This document shows positions 1 through 5,918 of a stretch of 6,703 bases of DNA, piece by piece. Every line of letters begins with the position of its first letter. Position 1 is the stretch's first letter. A program made the position numbers and the translations under genes. The DNA is from an uncultured Alphaproteobacteria bacterium (GTDB taxonomy: Bacteria > Pseudomonadota > Alphaproteobacteria > Bin95), in assembly GCA_913060845.1 (NCBI GenBank), contig CAJXVF010000128.1:1-6703 (forward strand), written 5' to 3'. The notes beneath the pieces were generated by a model. That model worked only from the letters and a program-made list of their open reading frames with translations, made no database searches and was not told the DNA's origin.

Positions 1-180
1 CATATTCCCTACCAAGGGAATCCCAAACGATTCAATCAAATCCAAATCCGCTCTAAGATGTCATCAAGGCCGTCGCCATTGATGTCTCCCATGACAATGG
101 CGTGGCTGCCGCTGTATTCACGGTTGCCACTGCCATCAATACGAAATCCGTCTGAGGCGTCTAAATCTGCCAGCTCTACA
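1..180 (-). pseudogene. Out-of-frame continuation of the FG-GAP repeat gene
   Basis: Read on the minus strand in a frame offset from the upstream gene, positions 180 to 36 encode a further FG-GAP unit. It starts VELADLDASDGFRIDG and carries the calcium loop DINGDGLDD at about 86-60, then stops at a TGA (38-36) after ILERIWI, where this family normally continues with a strand such as IVIGA. From about 60 to 1 the original frame of the upstream gene is open again and reads ADLDLIESFGIPLVGN, a plausible though short continuation. The segment has no start codon or ribosome binding site of its own that makes sense, so it is a remnant of the same gene and not a separate one. The rest lies outside the window. 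Confidence 0.6.
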
Positions 181-891
181 GATACTCGCCCCGAGTTGAT
201 CATCACTTTGAGCGCCTTTTAATAAGAAACCTTCTGACGCATCCCGCCCACCAAGGCCTTCGAATTGGCTGAAGGGTTGGTCTGACCCAAAAAGTACAGC
301 AGCGCCAAAATCTGTGCCGCCCAATCCCGTGTTTACGACAATGTCATCGAAGCCATCATTATTGATGTCACCAGCGCTGCGCGCCTTATGAAGAATTTCG
401 TTACCGGCGGTCTCGAGATCATAATTAAAGCCATTTGCGCCATTAAGCGCACTTGTACTAAAGCTTGCTGCGCCTTCATTCGCGCCGCCGAAGACAACAT
501 AGGCCCTGGAACCCAAAGACCGGATGACAATGTCATCAAGGCCATCACCGTTGAAATCTCCCGCCCCACTGACAGATAGACCGAGCGAATCCTGGTCCAG
601 TCCGCTGTCTATTTTGAAGCCATCTGACCCATCTAAGCTTTGTAGGTCGACCTCAGAGCGGTCATTTTGGGCGCGCCCATATACGACATATGCGGCGCCT
701 AATTGTCTCCCACCGGACGGATTTGAAGCGAAATCGGCTTTAGCTGCAAATGCTCCAACGAGAAAATCAGTCAGTCCGTCACCATTTAAATCGCCTGCAC
801 TGCTGACATCAAAGCCGCTTCTGTCGCCAGGCTCTTGGGTGGTCAGGCTAAAGCCGTCTGTGCCGTCCAGATCGTTCAGAAAGATTGTCAT
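136..891 (-). CDS. FG-GAP (integrin alpha beta-propeller type) repeat protein, frame-broken at its 3' end
   Basis: The 251-residue frame is built from FG-GAP repeat units of about 60-80 residues. Each opens with an L-D/N-G-x-D/N-G-F segment (LDGTDGF, LDGSDGF, LNGANGF) and carries an Asp-rich calcium loop: D34-N36-D38-D42, D112-N114-D116-D120 and D175-N177-D179-D183, followed by strands such as AYVVFG. In this family such units fold as beta-propeller blades, often in secreted or surface proteins. There is no N-terminal signal peptide; a C-terminal type I secretion signal is possible but not visible. The ATG at 891 is the only usual start; upstream in-frame codons hold no ATG, GTG or TTG before a stop. 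A GAAGG lies 10 bases before it. The fourth unit breaks after I237: the last 14 residues are Arg-rich and unlike FG-GAP, and family-like sequence resumes in another frame. Probably a decaying gene or one hit by assembly errors. Confidence 0.75.
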   Translation of the reverse strand: MTIFLNDLDGTDGFSLTTQEPGDRSGFDVSSAGDLNGDGLTDFLVGAFAAKADFASNPSGGRQLGAAYVVYGRAQNDRSEVDLQSLDGSDGFKIDSGLDQDSLGLSVSGAGDFNGDGLDDIVIRSLGSRAYVVFGGANEGAASFSTSALNGANGFNYDLETAGNEILHKARSAGDINNDGFDDIVVNTGLGGTDFGAAVLFGSDQPFSQFEGLGGRDASEGFLLKGAQSDDQLGASICRAGRFRRLRRISY

Positions 892-1065
892 GAGCGCCGC
901 GCCTTCGATGCAACTACGGATGCGTAGCAGTATCGCCGCGCTCGACTAACCCCGGCCTTCAGAAAATACTTTGGATTTGATCAAAAATGGCATGACCTAG
1001 GCACGGGTGAGGTGCGTTACCTCATAAGTAGAGGGAGGACGGTGCCATCATGATTGCTGCTTGTT
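892..1065. other. Intergenic region between the FecR-domain gene and the FG-GAP gene
   Basis: This 174-base gap lies between two minus-strand genes. It holds two small dyads: TGAGGT/ACCTCA with a 5-base loop (1008-1024) and CTACG/CGTAG with a 4-base loop (914-927). Neither is followed by a run of T on the minus strand, so neither is a convincing intrinsic terminator. The palindrome TTTGATCAAA is at 976-985. I could not find a good -35/-10 pair for the FG-GAP gene. Whether the two genes are co-transcribed cannot be decided from this sequence. Confidence 0.4.
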
Positions 1066-1848
1066 CTAGCGGCGGTTTCGGCGGCCTCCGTCGCGGCGGT
1101 CCCCTGTTCCGCTGTCAAGTCCGGCTGTTTCAGCCTCGCGGCTATTGCCGTCGCTTGGTCCAGGGTTCAGGCGGCCACGGCGGTCGTTCTCGGCCGTGCA
1201 AGCAGGCGCCCCAGGACCTTCGATGCCGAGCGATGTTGCGGCCTGTTGGATCGTCCTTGTGGGGATAATCACCGGCGGCGTTGGGAGTTCGCCTAACTCG
1301 ATCCGGGTGAATTCACCTGCCTGTGTCAGCTCAAAGCCTTGGCCAGACCTGGTTTCGCCACGTATCCATTCACCATAGACCAGCGTTACCTCAACAACTG
1401 TCGCCGAAAGCACGTTCACGTGGGCAATCCCGCCGCGGACGCCCATGGTTGCAACTGGCGTTTCAATATTAACGGCCCCATTCTTTGAAATGCGCCCGCC
1501 GACATACCGCATCAGCCCTTGTGACAGATTGATGGCCATCTGGCCCGTCCGGGTGTTCGGATCGTAGACAAATGCGTCAATCGTCAGCTCAGATTGGGCC
1601 GATACGGTTACTGCACTTTGGTCCAGCATCAATAGCTGTGCAGGCCCCATCGCGCCTGTGGTCACACGTTCTTGCACCACGAGACTGTGGCCAGGCACCA
1701 GGGTGCGCTCATTTAGTGATGGCGGTGTTGTCATCGTATCCGGCATTGCGGTTGCTGCGACGCCAACCGTCTTGGCATTCACGCCAGAGCCTGCCGTCAA
1801 GCTAAGGCAGATCAGCCCGGCTAAGGCTAGGCTTGATATCGTACGCAT
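1066..1848 (-). CDS. Exported FecR-domain protein
   Basis: The 260-residue protein starts with a signal peptide: a charged MR, a hydrophobic stretch to about residue 20, and a likely cleavage after VNA (residue 25). Residues about 50-165 form a FecR domain. Diagnostic pieces are LLMLDQSAVTVSAQSELTIDAFVYDP (70-97, read in parts), the GLMRYVGGRISKNG stretch (111-124) and TPVATMGVRGG (130-140), which resembles the TPxATIGIRG signature of the family. In classical systems FecR is a membrane anti-sigma regulator. This protein has no transmembrane helix besides the signal peptide, and no ECF sigma gene is adjacent, so a periplasmic or envelope role is more likely; the ligand is unknown. The C-terminal 40 residues are rich in Arg, Gly and Asp and look unstructured. 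GGGAG lies 10 bases before the ATG. It is divergent from the DUF255 gene and upstream of the FG-GAP gene. Confidence 0.85.
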   Translation of the reverse strand: MRTISSLALAGLICLSLTAGSGVNAKTVGVAATAMPDTMTTPPSLNERTLVPGHSLVVQERVTTGAMGPAQLLMLDQSAVTVSAQSELTIDAFVYDPNTRTGQMAINLSQGLMRYVGGRISKNGAVNIETPVATMGVRGGIAHVNVLSATVVEVTLVYGEWIRGETRSGQGFELTQAGEFTRIELGELPTPPVIIPTRTIQQAATSLGIEGPGAPACTAENDRRGRLNPGPSDGNSREAETAGLDSGTGDRRDGGRRNRR

Positions 1849-1942
1849 TGTTATTGGACTCCCGCCCGAACCGCTCTTGATCGCGGTTACGTATCGGAAT
1901 GTCAGGTTTGCGTTCAGGAATACAAGGGAACTTCTGCTGGAA

Positions 1943-1958
1943 TGTGTCTGATGTCACA
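1943..1958. promoter_or_regulatory. Candidate CRP/FNR-family operator
   Basis: The sequence reads TGTGT-CTGATG-TCACA and matches 9 of the 10 specified bases of the CRP consensus TGTGA-N6-TCACA. It sits about 95 bases upstream of the FecR-domain start and about 127 bases upstream of the DUF255 start, so it could serve either gene. Binding is inferred from the pattern only, and no regulator gene is in the window. Alphaproteobacteria carry several CRP/FNR-family regulators with related half-sites, so which one would bind is open. Confidence 0.4.
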
Positions 1959-2072
1959 GCACGGTCTTTGCTGGGCTGATGATTAAGGCGTTGTTTATGA
2001 CCTCATTCACACGCCCTCGCAGTATTGTAAGAGGTGGTTGATCGGCGCGGCTGATAGCACTCTCCGAAGCAT

Positions 2073-2078
2073 GGGGAG
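2073..2078 (+). promoter_or_regulatory. Ribosome binding site of the DUF255 gene
   Basis: GGGGAG lies 6 bases before a GTG (2085) and 9 bases before an ATG (2088), adjacent in-frame start codons. Both spacings are workable, so the start is uncertain by one residue and the ATG may be the real one. The site lies in the 3' arm of a possible 5-bp hairpin (2061-2079). Confidence 0.6.
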
Positions 2079-2084
2079 AAATGT

Positions 2085-3806
2085 GTGATGCGGGTCATAG
2101 CGACAGTTTTGGTATTGGTTGGCGTTCTATTTACGGCAGCGGCGGATGCAGCACCGGTTAGGGACAAAACGTTCCCATGGCGCACATGGGATGAATCTGT
2201 GTTCGAGGAAGCGCGCCGGGACAACAAATATGTCCTGCTGTCGCTGCAATCCTGGTGGTGCCCATGGTGCCACACGATGAACGAGAACACGTTTGGCGAT
2301 AAGGATATCCGCGCTGAACTGGCCAAGAATTACATCACTGTCCGCGTTGATCAGGATAGCCGCCCCGATGTCTCCCAGCAGTATGAGCGCTGGGGCTGGC
2401 CTGCGACTGTCGTGTTCGGGCCTGATGGGACGGAAATTGTGAAACTGCGCGGGTACGTGCCACCGCCGCGTTTCATGGCGATCATCAAAGAAATCATCGT
2501 TGACCCAAGCCCCGTTCAATATGGCAGCCTTGGCGGTCCAGAGCGGCCTCTCTCCAAAGCAACGCAGCTTGGCGACGCAGAACGCGCCCGCATTCTCGGT
2601 TTCATGGATGAGATGTGGGATGAGGAAAACGGCGGCTGGGGCAGGCGTAGCAAATTCACCGATGGCCCAACATTCCTCTATGCACTCGAACGCGGTTTTG
2701 CTGGTGATGCTGAAATGCTGCGGCGTGCGCGCAAAACCGTTGATGGCTTTATGAAGCTGATTGATGCGGAGATGGGTGCTGTCGCACAAGTAAGCCCTTC
2801 CCACGACTGGACCGGTGCATTCCGTGAATTTCCGATGTTCGCGCAAGAAGCAGGCCTGACGGTGTTTTCCCAGGCCTATTCCGTTTGGGGCGATCCTGCG
2901 CATAAAGCCGCGGCAGATAAGGTCTATGCTTTTATGACCAAGACACTGACAGGCCCGAACGGCGCGTTCTACACGTCGCTGGGTTTGGCGGAAGGCAATC
3001 CGGGCGTTGATACCCGCCAATATGCCTGGGAAAACGGCATGGCTGCCAATGGCATACTGGCCTACTACGCCGCGACTGGCGATAAGGCGGCACTTGCAGC
3101 TGCGATCCGCGCGGTCGAATGGGTGCTGGCTGAACGCTCCCGTGGCGATGGCGGGTTCAATCACGCGGCTGAGGATACCGGCGGACCGTTCCTGGTGGAT
3201 ACATTGGCGATGGGCCGTGCGTTCCTGGCGCTCTACCGGTCTACTGGTGACAGGAAATGGCTGAAGCATGCTGGTCGTGCGGCAGATTTCATGGCGGCAA
3301 CGTTCATCGACCCTGAAACCGGCGCATTCCTGGCATCTCAGCCCGATCCGATGTTGCCCAAACCGGCCCGGCAAAAGGATGACAATGTCTCTGCCGTCCG
3401 CTTCTTTAACCTGATGAAATATTACACGGGCGAGGATCGCTATAGCGCTATTGCAGAGGCTGGCATGGGCTATCTCACATCGCCCGCAGTGACGGACGCC
3501 CATTTTTTCCTGCCTGGCGTATTACTGGCGGAGCAAGAGCTCACCCATGAGCCGGTCAAGGCGACAATTGTCGGCGGCAAGGATGATGCGCAAGCGGCGG
3601 CGCTGCATTTGGCGGCGCTCGCATATCCGACAGAATACAAGCGTGTGCAGTGGTGGGATAAGCGGGAGGGTAAGCTGCCGTATCACGATGTGAATTACCC
3701 GGATTATCCGGAAGCAGCGGCATTTGCTTGCACCAGTACGTTCTGTTCCCTGCCTGTAACGGAAGTGGGCGGCGTTGCGGAGGCGCTCAAACGTCTGCAA
3801 CGATAG
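2085..3806 (+). CDS. Exported thioredoxin-fold DUF255 protein (YyaL/SSP411-like)
   Basis: The 573-residue protein has an N-terminal signal peptide (hydrophobic residues about 4-20, likely cleavage after ADA at 22), so it should act in the periplasm. Residues about 30-150 are a thioredoxin-like DUF255 domain with a CPWC redox motif (59-62) followed by H63, the RVDQDSRPDVSQQY segment, and WGWPATVVFGPDG, which supplies the conserved cis-proline region. Residues about 160-530 resemble the helical (alpha/alpha)-barrel part of the SSP411/YyaL family, with tracts such as YAWENGMAANGILAYYA and GGPFLVDTLAMGRAFLALY. The C-terminus holds two cysteines (549, 554) in the CxxxxC-SLPVT arrangement typical of the family end. 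Cytosolic relatives are usually nearer 650-700 residues, so this is a shorter exported form. Its substrate is unknown; a thiol-disulfide role is an inference from CPWC. maoC follows 33 bases later, probably in the same transcript. Confidence 0.88.
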   Translation: MMRVIATVLVLVGVLFTAAADAAPVRDKTFPWRTWDESVFEEARRDNKYVLLSLQSWWCPWCHTMNENTFGDKDIRAELAKNYITVRVDQDSRPDVSQQYERWGWPATVVFGPDGTEIVKLRGYVPPPRFMAIIKEIIVDPSPVQYGSLGGPERPLSKATQLGDAERARILGFMDEMWDEENGGWGRRSKFTDGPTFLYALERGFAGDAEMLRRARKTVDGFMKLIDAEMGAVAQVSPSHDWTGAFREFPMFAQEAGLTVFSQAYSVWGDPAHKAAADKVYAFMTKTLTGPNGAFYTSLGLAEGNPGVDTRQYAWENGMAANGILAYYAATGDKAALAAAIRAVEWVLAERSRGDGGFNHAAEDTGGPFLVDTLAMGRAFLALYRSTGDRKWLKHAGRAADFMAATFIDPETGAFLASQPDPMLPKPARQKDDNVSAVRFFNLMKYYTGEDRYSAIAEAGMGYLTSPAVTDAHFFLPGVLLAEQELTHEPVKATIVGGKDDAQAAALHLAALAYPTEYKRVQWWDKREGKLPYHDVNYPDYPEAAAFACTSTFCSLPVTEVGGVAEALKRLQR

Positions 3807-3824
3807 GGGATCAACGTTGCAGAC
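3793..3824. repeat. Perfect 10-bp inverted repeat across the DUF255 stop codon, upstream of maoC
   Basis: GTCTGCAACG (3793-3802) is exactly complementary to CGTTGCAGAC (3815-3824), with a 12-base loop that contains the TAG stop codon (3804-3806). The second arm ends 3 bases before the maoC ribosome binding site. No T-run follows, so it does not look like an intrinsic terminator. It could instead stabilise the upstream mRNA, partly attenuate the downstream gene, or affect translation coupling; which of these applies cannot be seen from sequence. Confidence 0.7.
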
Positions 3825-3827
3825 AGC

Positions 3828-3834
3828 AGGAGAG
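3828..3834 (+). promoter_or_regulatory. Ribosome binding site of maoC-like gene
   Basis: AGGAGAG lies 5 bases before the ATG at 3840, a strong match that fixes this start. It directly follows the 3' arm of the inter-cistronic hairpin, leaving only 3 bases between them. Confidence 0.75.
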
Positions 3835-3839
3835 TATCC

Positions 3840-4313
3840 ATGGAGCCGCGCAAGCCGACGGGCATGTATTTTGAGGATTTCGTCGTGGGTGAAACCTACA
3901 CCACGCCCCGGCGGACGATCACAAGCACCGACATCGTGAATTTTGCCTGCCTATCAGGTGATTTCAATGCGCCCCATGTGGATTGGGAATTCTGCAAGGA
4001 GCAGCCCTATCAGGAGCCCATCGCCCATGGCCCGCTCGTCTTGGCGATTATGGGTGGGCTTCTTTGCCAAAGCGGCATGAATGACGGCACCATCGTCGCC
4101 ATGCTTGGCACCGATGAGTGGCGGGTCAACTTGCCGGTGAAGCACGGCGATACCTTGGAGGTCGCAGTGAAAGTGCTCACCAAGCGGCGCACCAGCAGCG
4201 GTTCCAAAGGCATCGTCGAGTTTGCACGTGAAGTGCGTAATCAGCGCGGCGAAGCGGTGCACACAATGAAATCAACCAGCATGTATCTTTGCCGTGAAGC
4301 TGCTAGCGCTTAA
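3840..4313 (+). CDS. MaoC family (R)-hydratase-like protein
   Basis: The 157-residue protein is a single hot-dog domain of the MaoC / (R)-specific enoyl-CoA hydratase family and is of normal length for that family. It opens with YFEDFVVGETYTTPRRTIT, the usual N-terminal strand region. The hydratase-2 motif LSGDFNAPHVD follows at residues 38-48, with D41 and H46 in the positions of the catalytic Asp/His pair and N43 between them. AHGPLVLAIMGGL is the conserved segment leading into the central helix region. Family members add water across an enoyl thioester double bond, in the cytoplasm. The particular acyl-CoA substrate cannot be told: no fatty-acid, polyhydroxyalkanoate or ethylmalonyl-CoA pathway gene is next to it. 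It has a strong ribosome binding site, lies downstream of the DUF255 gene, and converges on the DJ-1/PfpI gene with 21 bases between the stop codons and no clear terminator there. Confidence 0.9.
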   Translation: MEPRKPTGMYFEDFVVGETYTTPRRTITSTDIVNFACLSGDFNAPHVDWEFCKEQPYQEPIAHGPLVLAIMGGLLCQSGMNDGTIVAMLGTDEWRVNLPVKHGDTLEVAVKVLTKRRTSSGSKGIVEFAREVRNQRGEAVHTMKSTSMYLCREAASA

Positions 4314-4334
4314 AGGCTGCGGCTATACGAGTAC

Positions 4335-4946
4335 CTATACAAGACCGTGGATCTTGGCAAACGGGTCCCAATCTGGGTCCCGCTTCCAGTCATATTCTGT
4401 GCTGTTAGCAACGCGCTCAGCATCCTCGGCGGAATATTCGCGGGCGATGGCGGCGAGCGCCATATCCATGCCGGCTGATACGCCTGACGACGTCATGATG
4501 TCACCGTCCTCGCACCAACGTGCTTGCTTAATCCAGTCAACCTTTGGACCTTGCTCCATTACCCATTTGAACGCGGCCTTATTGCTTGTGGCGCGTTTGC
4601 CGTCGATCAATCCGGTACGCGCCAGAAGGGCGCTGCCGGTGCAGACGGTCATGGTAAGTTCAGCTTTCGGCGTCATGGCTTTGATCCAGTCAATCAGGAC
4701 GGGATTATCAACCTCAGGCCGTGTTCCTGGGCCACCCGGGATCAGCAGCATGTCGTAGCTGTCCCGGTCGCCGAAAGCGTCATCGACCACGGTCTGCGGG
4801 CCTTGGCGGCTGGCAACGGGATCGCCTGTTTGGGCGACCATGCGGATTTCGACTTCTTCCCCCATCATGCCAAACATTTCGAGTGGGCCGAACATGTCTA
4901 GCAGTTCGTAGCCAGGGAAAATGAGTGCGCCGAGTGTTTTAGCCAT
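4335..4946 (-). CDS. DJ-1/PfpI family protein (isonitrile-hydratase-like)
   Basis: The 203-residue protein is a full-length DJ-1/PfpI (class I glutamine-amidotransferase-like) domain. The N-terminal strand GALIFPGYELLDMFGPLEMFG (read in parts, 6-26) is typical. DMLLIPGGPGTRP follows at about 65-77, then the nucleophile elbow TVCTGSALLA with C102. D17, C102 and T103 match, from memory, the residues reported as essential in isonitrile hydratase (Asp17, Cys101, Thr102), so that activity is possible. However, the segment after the elbow reads ATSNKAAF where isonitrile hydratases usually have a His-Trp, so the substrate is uncertain. The family also includes chaperone-like and glyoxalase members. 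AGGAGAA lies 4 bases before the ATG. It is the second gene of a tight operon with the NDUFA9-like gene. Confidence 0.88.
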   Translation of the reverse strand: MAKTLGALIFPGYELLDMFGPLEMFGMMGEEVEIRMVAQTGDPVASRQGPQTVVDDAFGDRDSYDMLLIPGGPGTRPEVDNPVLIDWIKAMTPKAELTMTVCTGSALLARTGLIDGKRATSNKAAFKWVMEQGPKVDWIKQARWCEDGDIMTSSGVSAGMDMALAAIAREYSAEDAERVANSTEYDWKRDPDWDPFAKIHGLV

Positions 4947-4950
4947 GATG

Positions 4951-4957
4951 TTCTCCT
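4951..4957 (-). promoter_or_regulatory. Ribosome binding site of the DJ-1/PfpI gene, overlapping the upstream stop codon
   Basis: On the minus strand TAGGAGAA contains both the TAG stop of the NDUFA9-like gene (4958-4956) and the AGGAGAA binding site of the DJ-1/PfpI gene. A ribosome ending on the first gene therefore covers the start region of the second, which suggests translational coupling. Confidence 0.75.
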
Positions 4958-5918
4958 ATGCGCCGACATTGCGGGCGAACTGGCCGCCATCGCGGAACCG
5001 CACCAAGTATGTTGGGGCGACGGCAGCAATCCCAGTTGGTTTGATGCCAAGTGCATCCAATCCTTCGGCACCGTCTGAAACGACATTGTCGCTTTCAAGC
5101 AAGGTCAATTGATCGCGCGTGATTGGCGCACCCGGAATGCATTCCATCAGCCCAGCGATCGGGCGGAGCAATGCCGATGGAATGGGCAGGAGCAGGCGCT
5201 TGCGGCCCGTTTCTGCCATTACATATTCCAGGACTTCCTTGAAGGACATCACGTTTGGGCCGCCAAGCTCGTACGTCTTGCCTGCCGCGTCTTCTGAACT
5301 TAGCGCTGCCATAACGGCATCCGCTACGTCGCCCACATATACCGGCTGAAACTTGGTGTTACCGCCGTCGATCAGCGGTAGGGCAGGTGCCAGCCGGGCC
5401 ATGGCAGCGAAGCGGTTAAAGAAATCATCCTCTGGGCCGAAGACGACGCTTGGCCGCAGGATGGTCGCGTTCGGCATGGCGGCTTTAACCGCAGCTTCGC
5501 CCTTCGCCTTGGATTGCGCATATTTGCTGTCACTATCGGCGCTGGCGCCAATGGCGGACATTTGCACAAAGCGTTCTACGCCTGCGGCTTTTGCGGCCTC
5601 GGCGATGATGCCTGGTGCCTCGGCCTGGATGCGGTCAAAAGACTGACTGCCGCCTTCCGCCAAGATACCGACCAGATTGACCACATCGTCCGTGCCATCA
5701 ACTGCCTGACGCACCAGGCGCTCATTGGTGACGTTCACGGCGAAGGGGGCGACTTGGCCAACGGCACCCATTGGCTTCAGAAATTTTGCTTTTTCTGCGT
5801 CTCGCACCGCGACACGCACGCGCGCACCCTCATTGGCGAGCCGCTTAATGACATATCGACCGATAAACCCGGACCCGCCAAAAACCGTGACGCTGCGCCC
5901 TTGAAAGCTGGATGCCAT
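4956..5918 (-). CDS. NDUFA9-like atypical SDR protein (complex I NDUFA9 subunit family)
   Basis: The 320-residue protein is an extended/atypical short-chain dehydrogenase. Its N-terminus has the Rossmann nucleotide-binding motif GGSGFIG (14-20) and the following strand ending in VRVAVRD, where the Arg residues suggest NADP(H). The NLVGIL segment (81-86), S121 in QMSAIGA, Y133 and K137 in KYAQSKAKGE, and ILRPSVVFGPEDDFFNRF (153-170) are all typical of the NDUFA9 family, an accessory subunit of respiratory complex I in mitochondria and some alphaproteobacteria. The Ser-Tyr-Lys triad is intact. Family members bind NADPH; a redox reaction has not been firmly assigned. No nuo genes are in the window, so complex I association is from family membership only. 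The start is the ATG at 5918, with GGGAG 11 bases upstream. The gene is divergent from the rRNA methyltransferase gene and its stop overlaps the DJ-1/PfpI binding site. Confidence 0.88.
   Translation of the reverse strand: MASSFQGRSVTVFGGSGFIGRYVIKRLANEGARVRVAVRDAEKAKFLKPMGAVGQVAPFAVNVTNERLVRQAVDGTDDVVNLVGILAEGGSQSFDRIQAEAPGIIAEAAKAAGVERFVQMSAIGASADSDSKYAQSKAKGEAAVKAAMPNATILRPSVVFGPEDDFFNRFAAMARLAPALPLIDGGNTKFQPVYVGDVADAVMAALSSEDAAGKTYELGGPNVMSFKEVLEYVMAETGRKRLLLPIPSALLRPIAGLMECIPGAPITRDQLTLLESDNVVSDGAEGLDALGIKPTGIAAVAPTYLVRFRDGGQFARNVGA

Larger units (their letters stand above)
1849..2084. promoter_or_regulatory. Divergent intergenic region between the FecR-domain and DUF255 genes
   Basis: This region must hold promoters for both divergent genes unless longer transcripts enter from outside. 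The clearest element is a CRP-like dyad near its centre, listed separately. I see no -35/-10 pair of good quality for either gene; a TATTGT at 2023-2028 is a possible but unsupported -10 for the plus strand. Close to the plus-strand gene, TCTCC (2061-2065) can pair with GGAGA (2075-2079), which would mask the ribosome binding site. Confidence 0.45.

Noticed and set aside
524..949. A plus-strand open frame across the FG-GAP gene
   Set aside because: It is antisense to clear FG-GAP repeats, is Ser/Pro-rich and low in complexity, and has no convincing ribosome binding site.
976..985. Palindrome TTTGATCAAA upstream of the FG-GAP gene
   Set aside because: A 10-base palindrome is expected about once per kilobase by chance, and it lacks the 4-base spacer of an FNR box (TTGAT-N4-ATCAA).
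1008..1024. TGAGGT/ACCTCA hairpin as a terminator after the FecR-domain gene
   Set aside because: The stem is only 6 bp and no T-run follows on the minus strand.
2127..3503. A long open frame on the minus strand inside the DUF255 gene (458 codons)
   Set aside because: Its translation is rich in Cys, His and Arg and resembles no family I know, while the plus strand encodes a clear DUF255 protein with signal peptide and motifs. Long antisense frames are common in GC-rich genes.
4314..4334. Bidirectional terminator between the convergent maoC and DJ-1/PfpI genes
   Set aside because: The 21-base gap holds only short CTATAC direct repeats and no stable stem or T-run.
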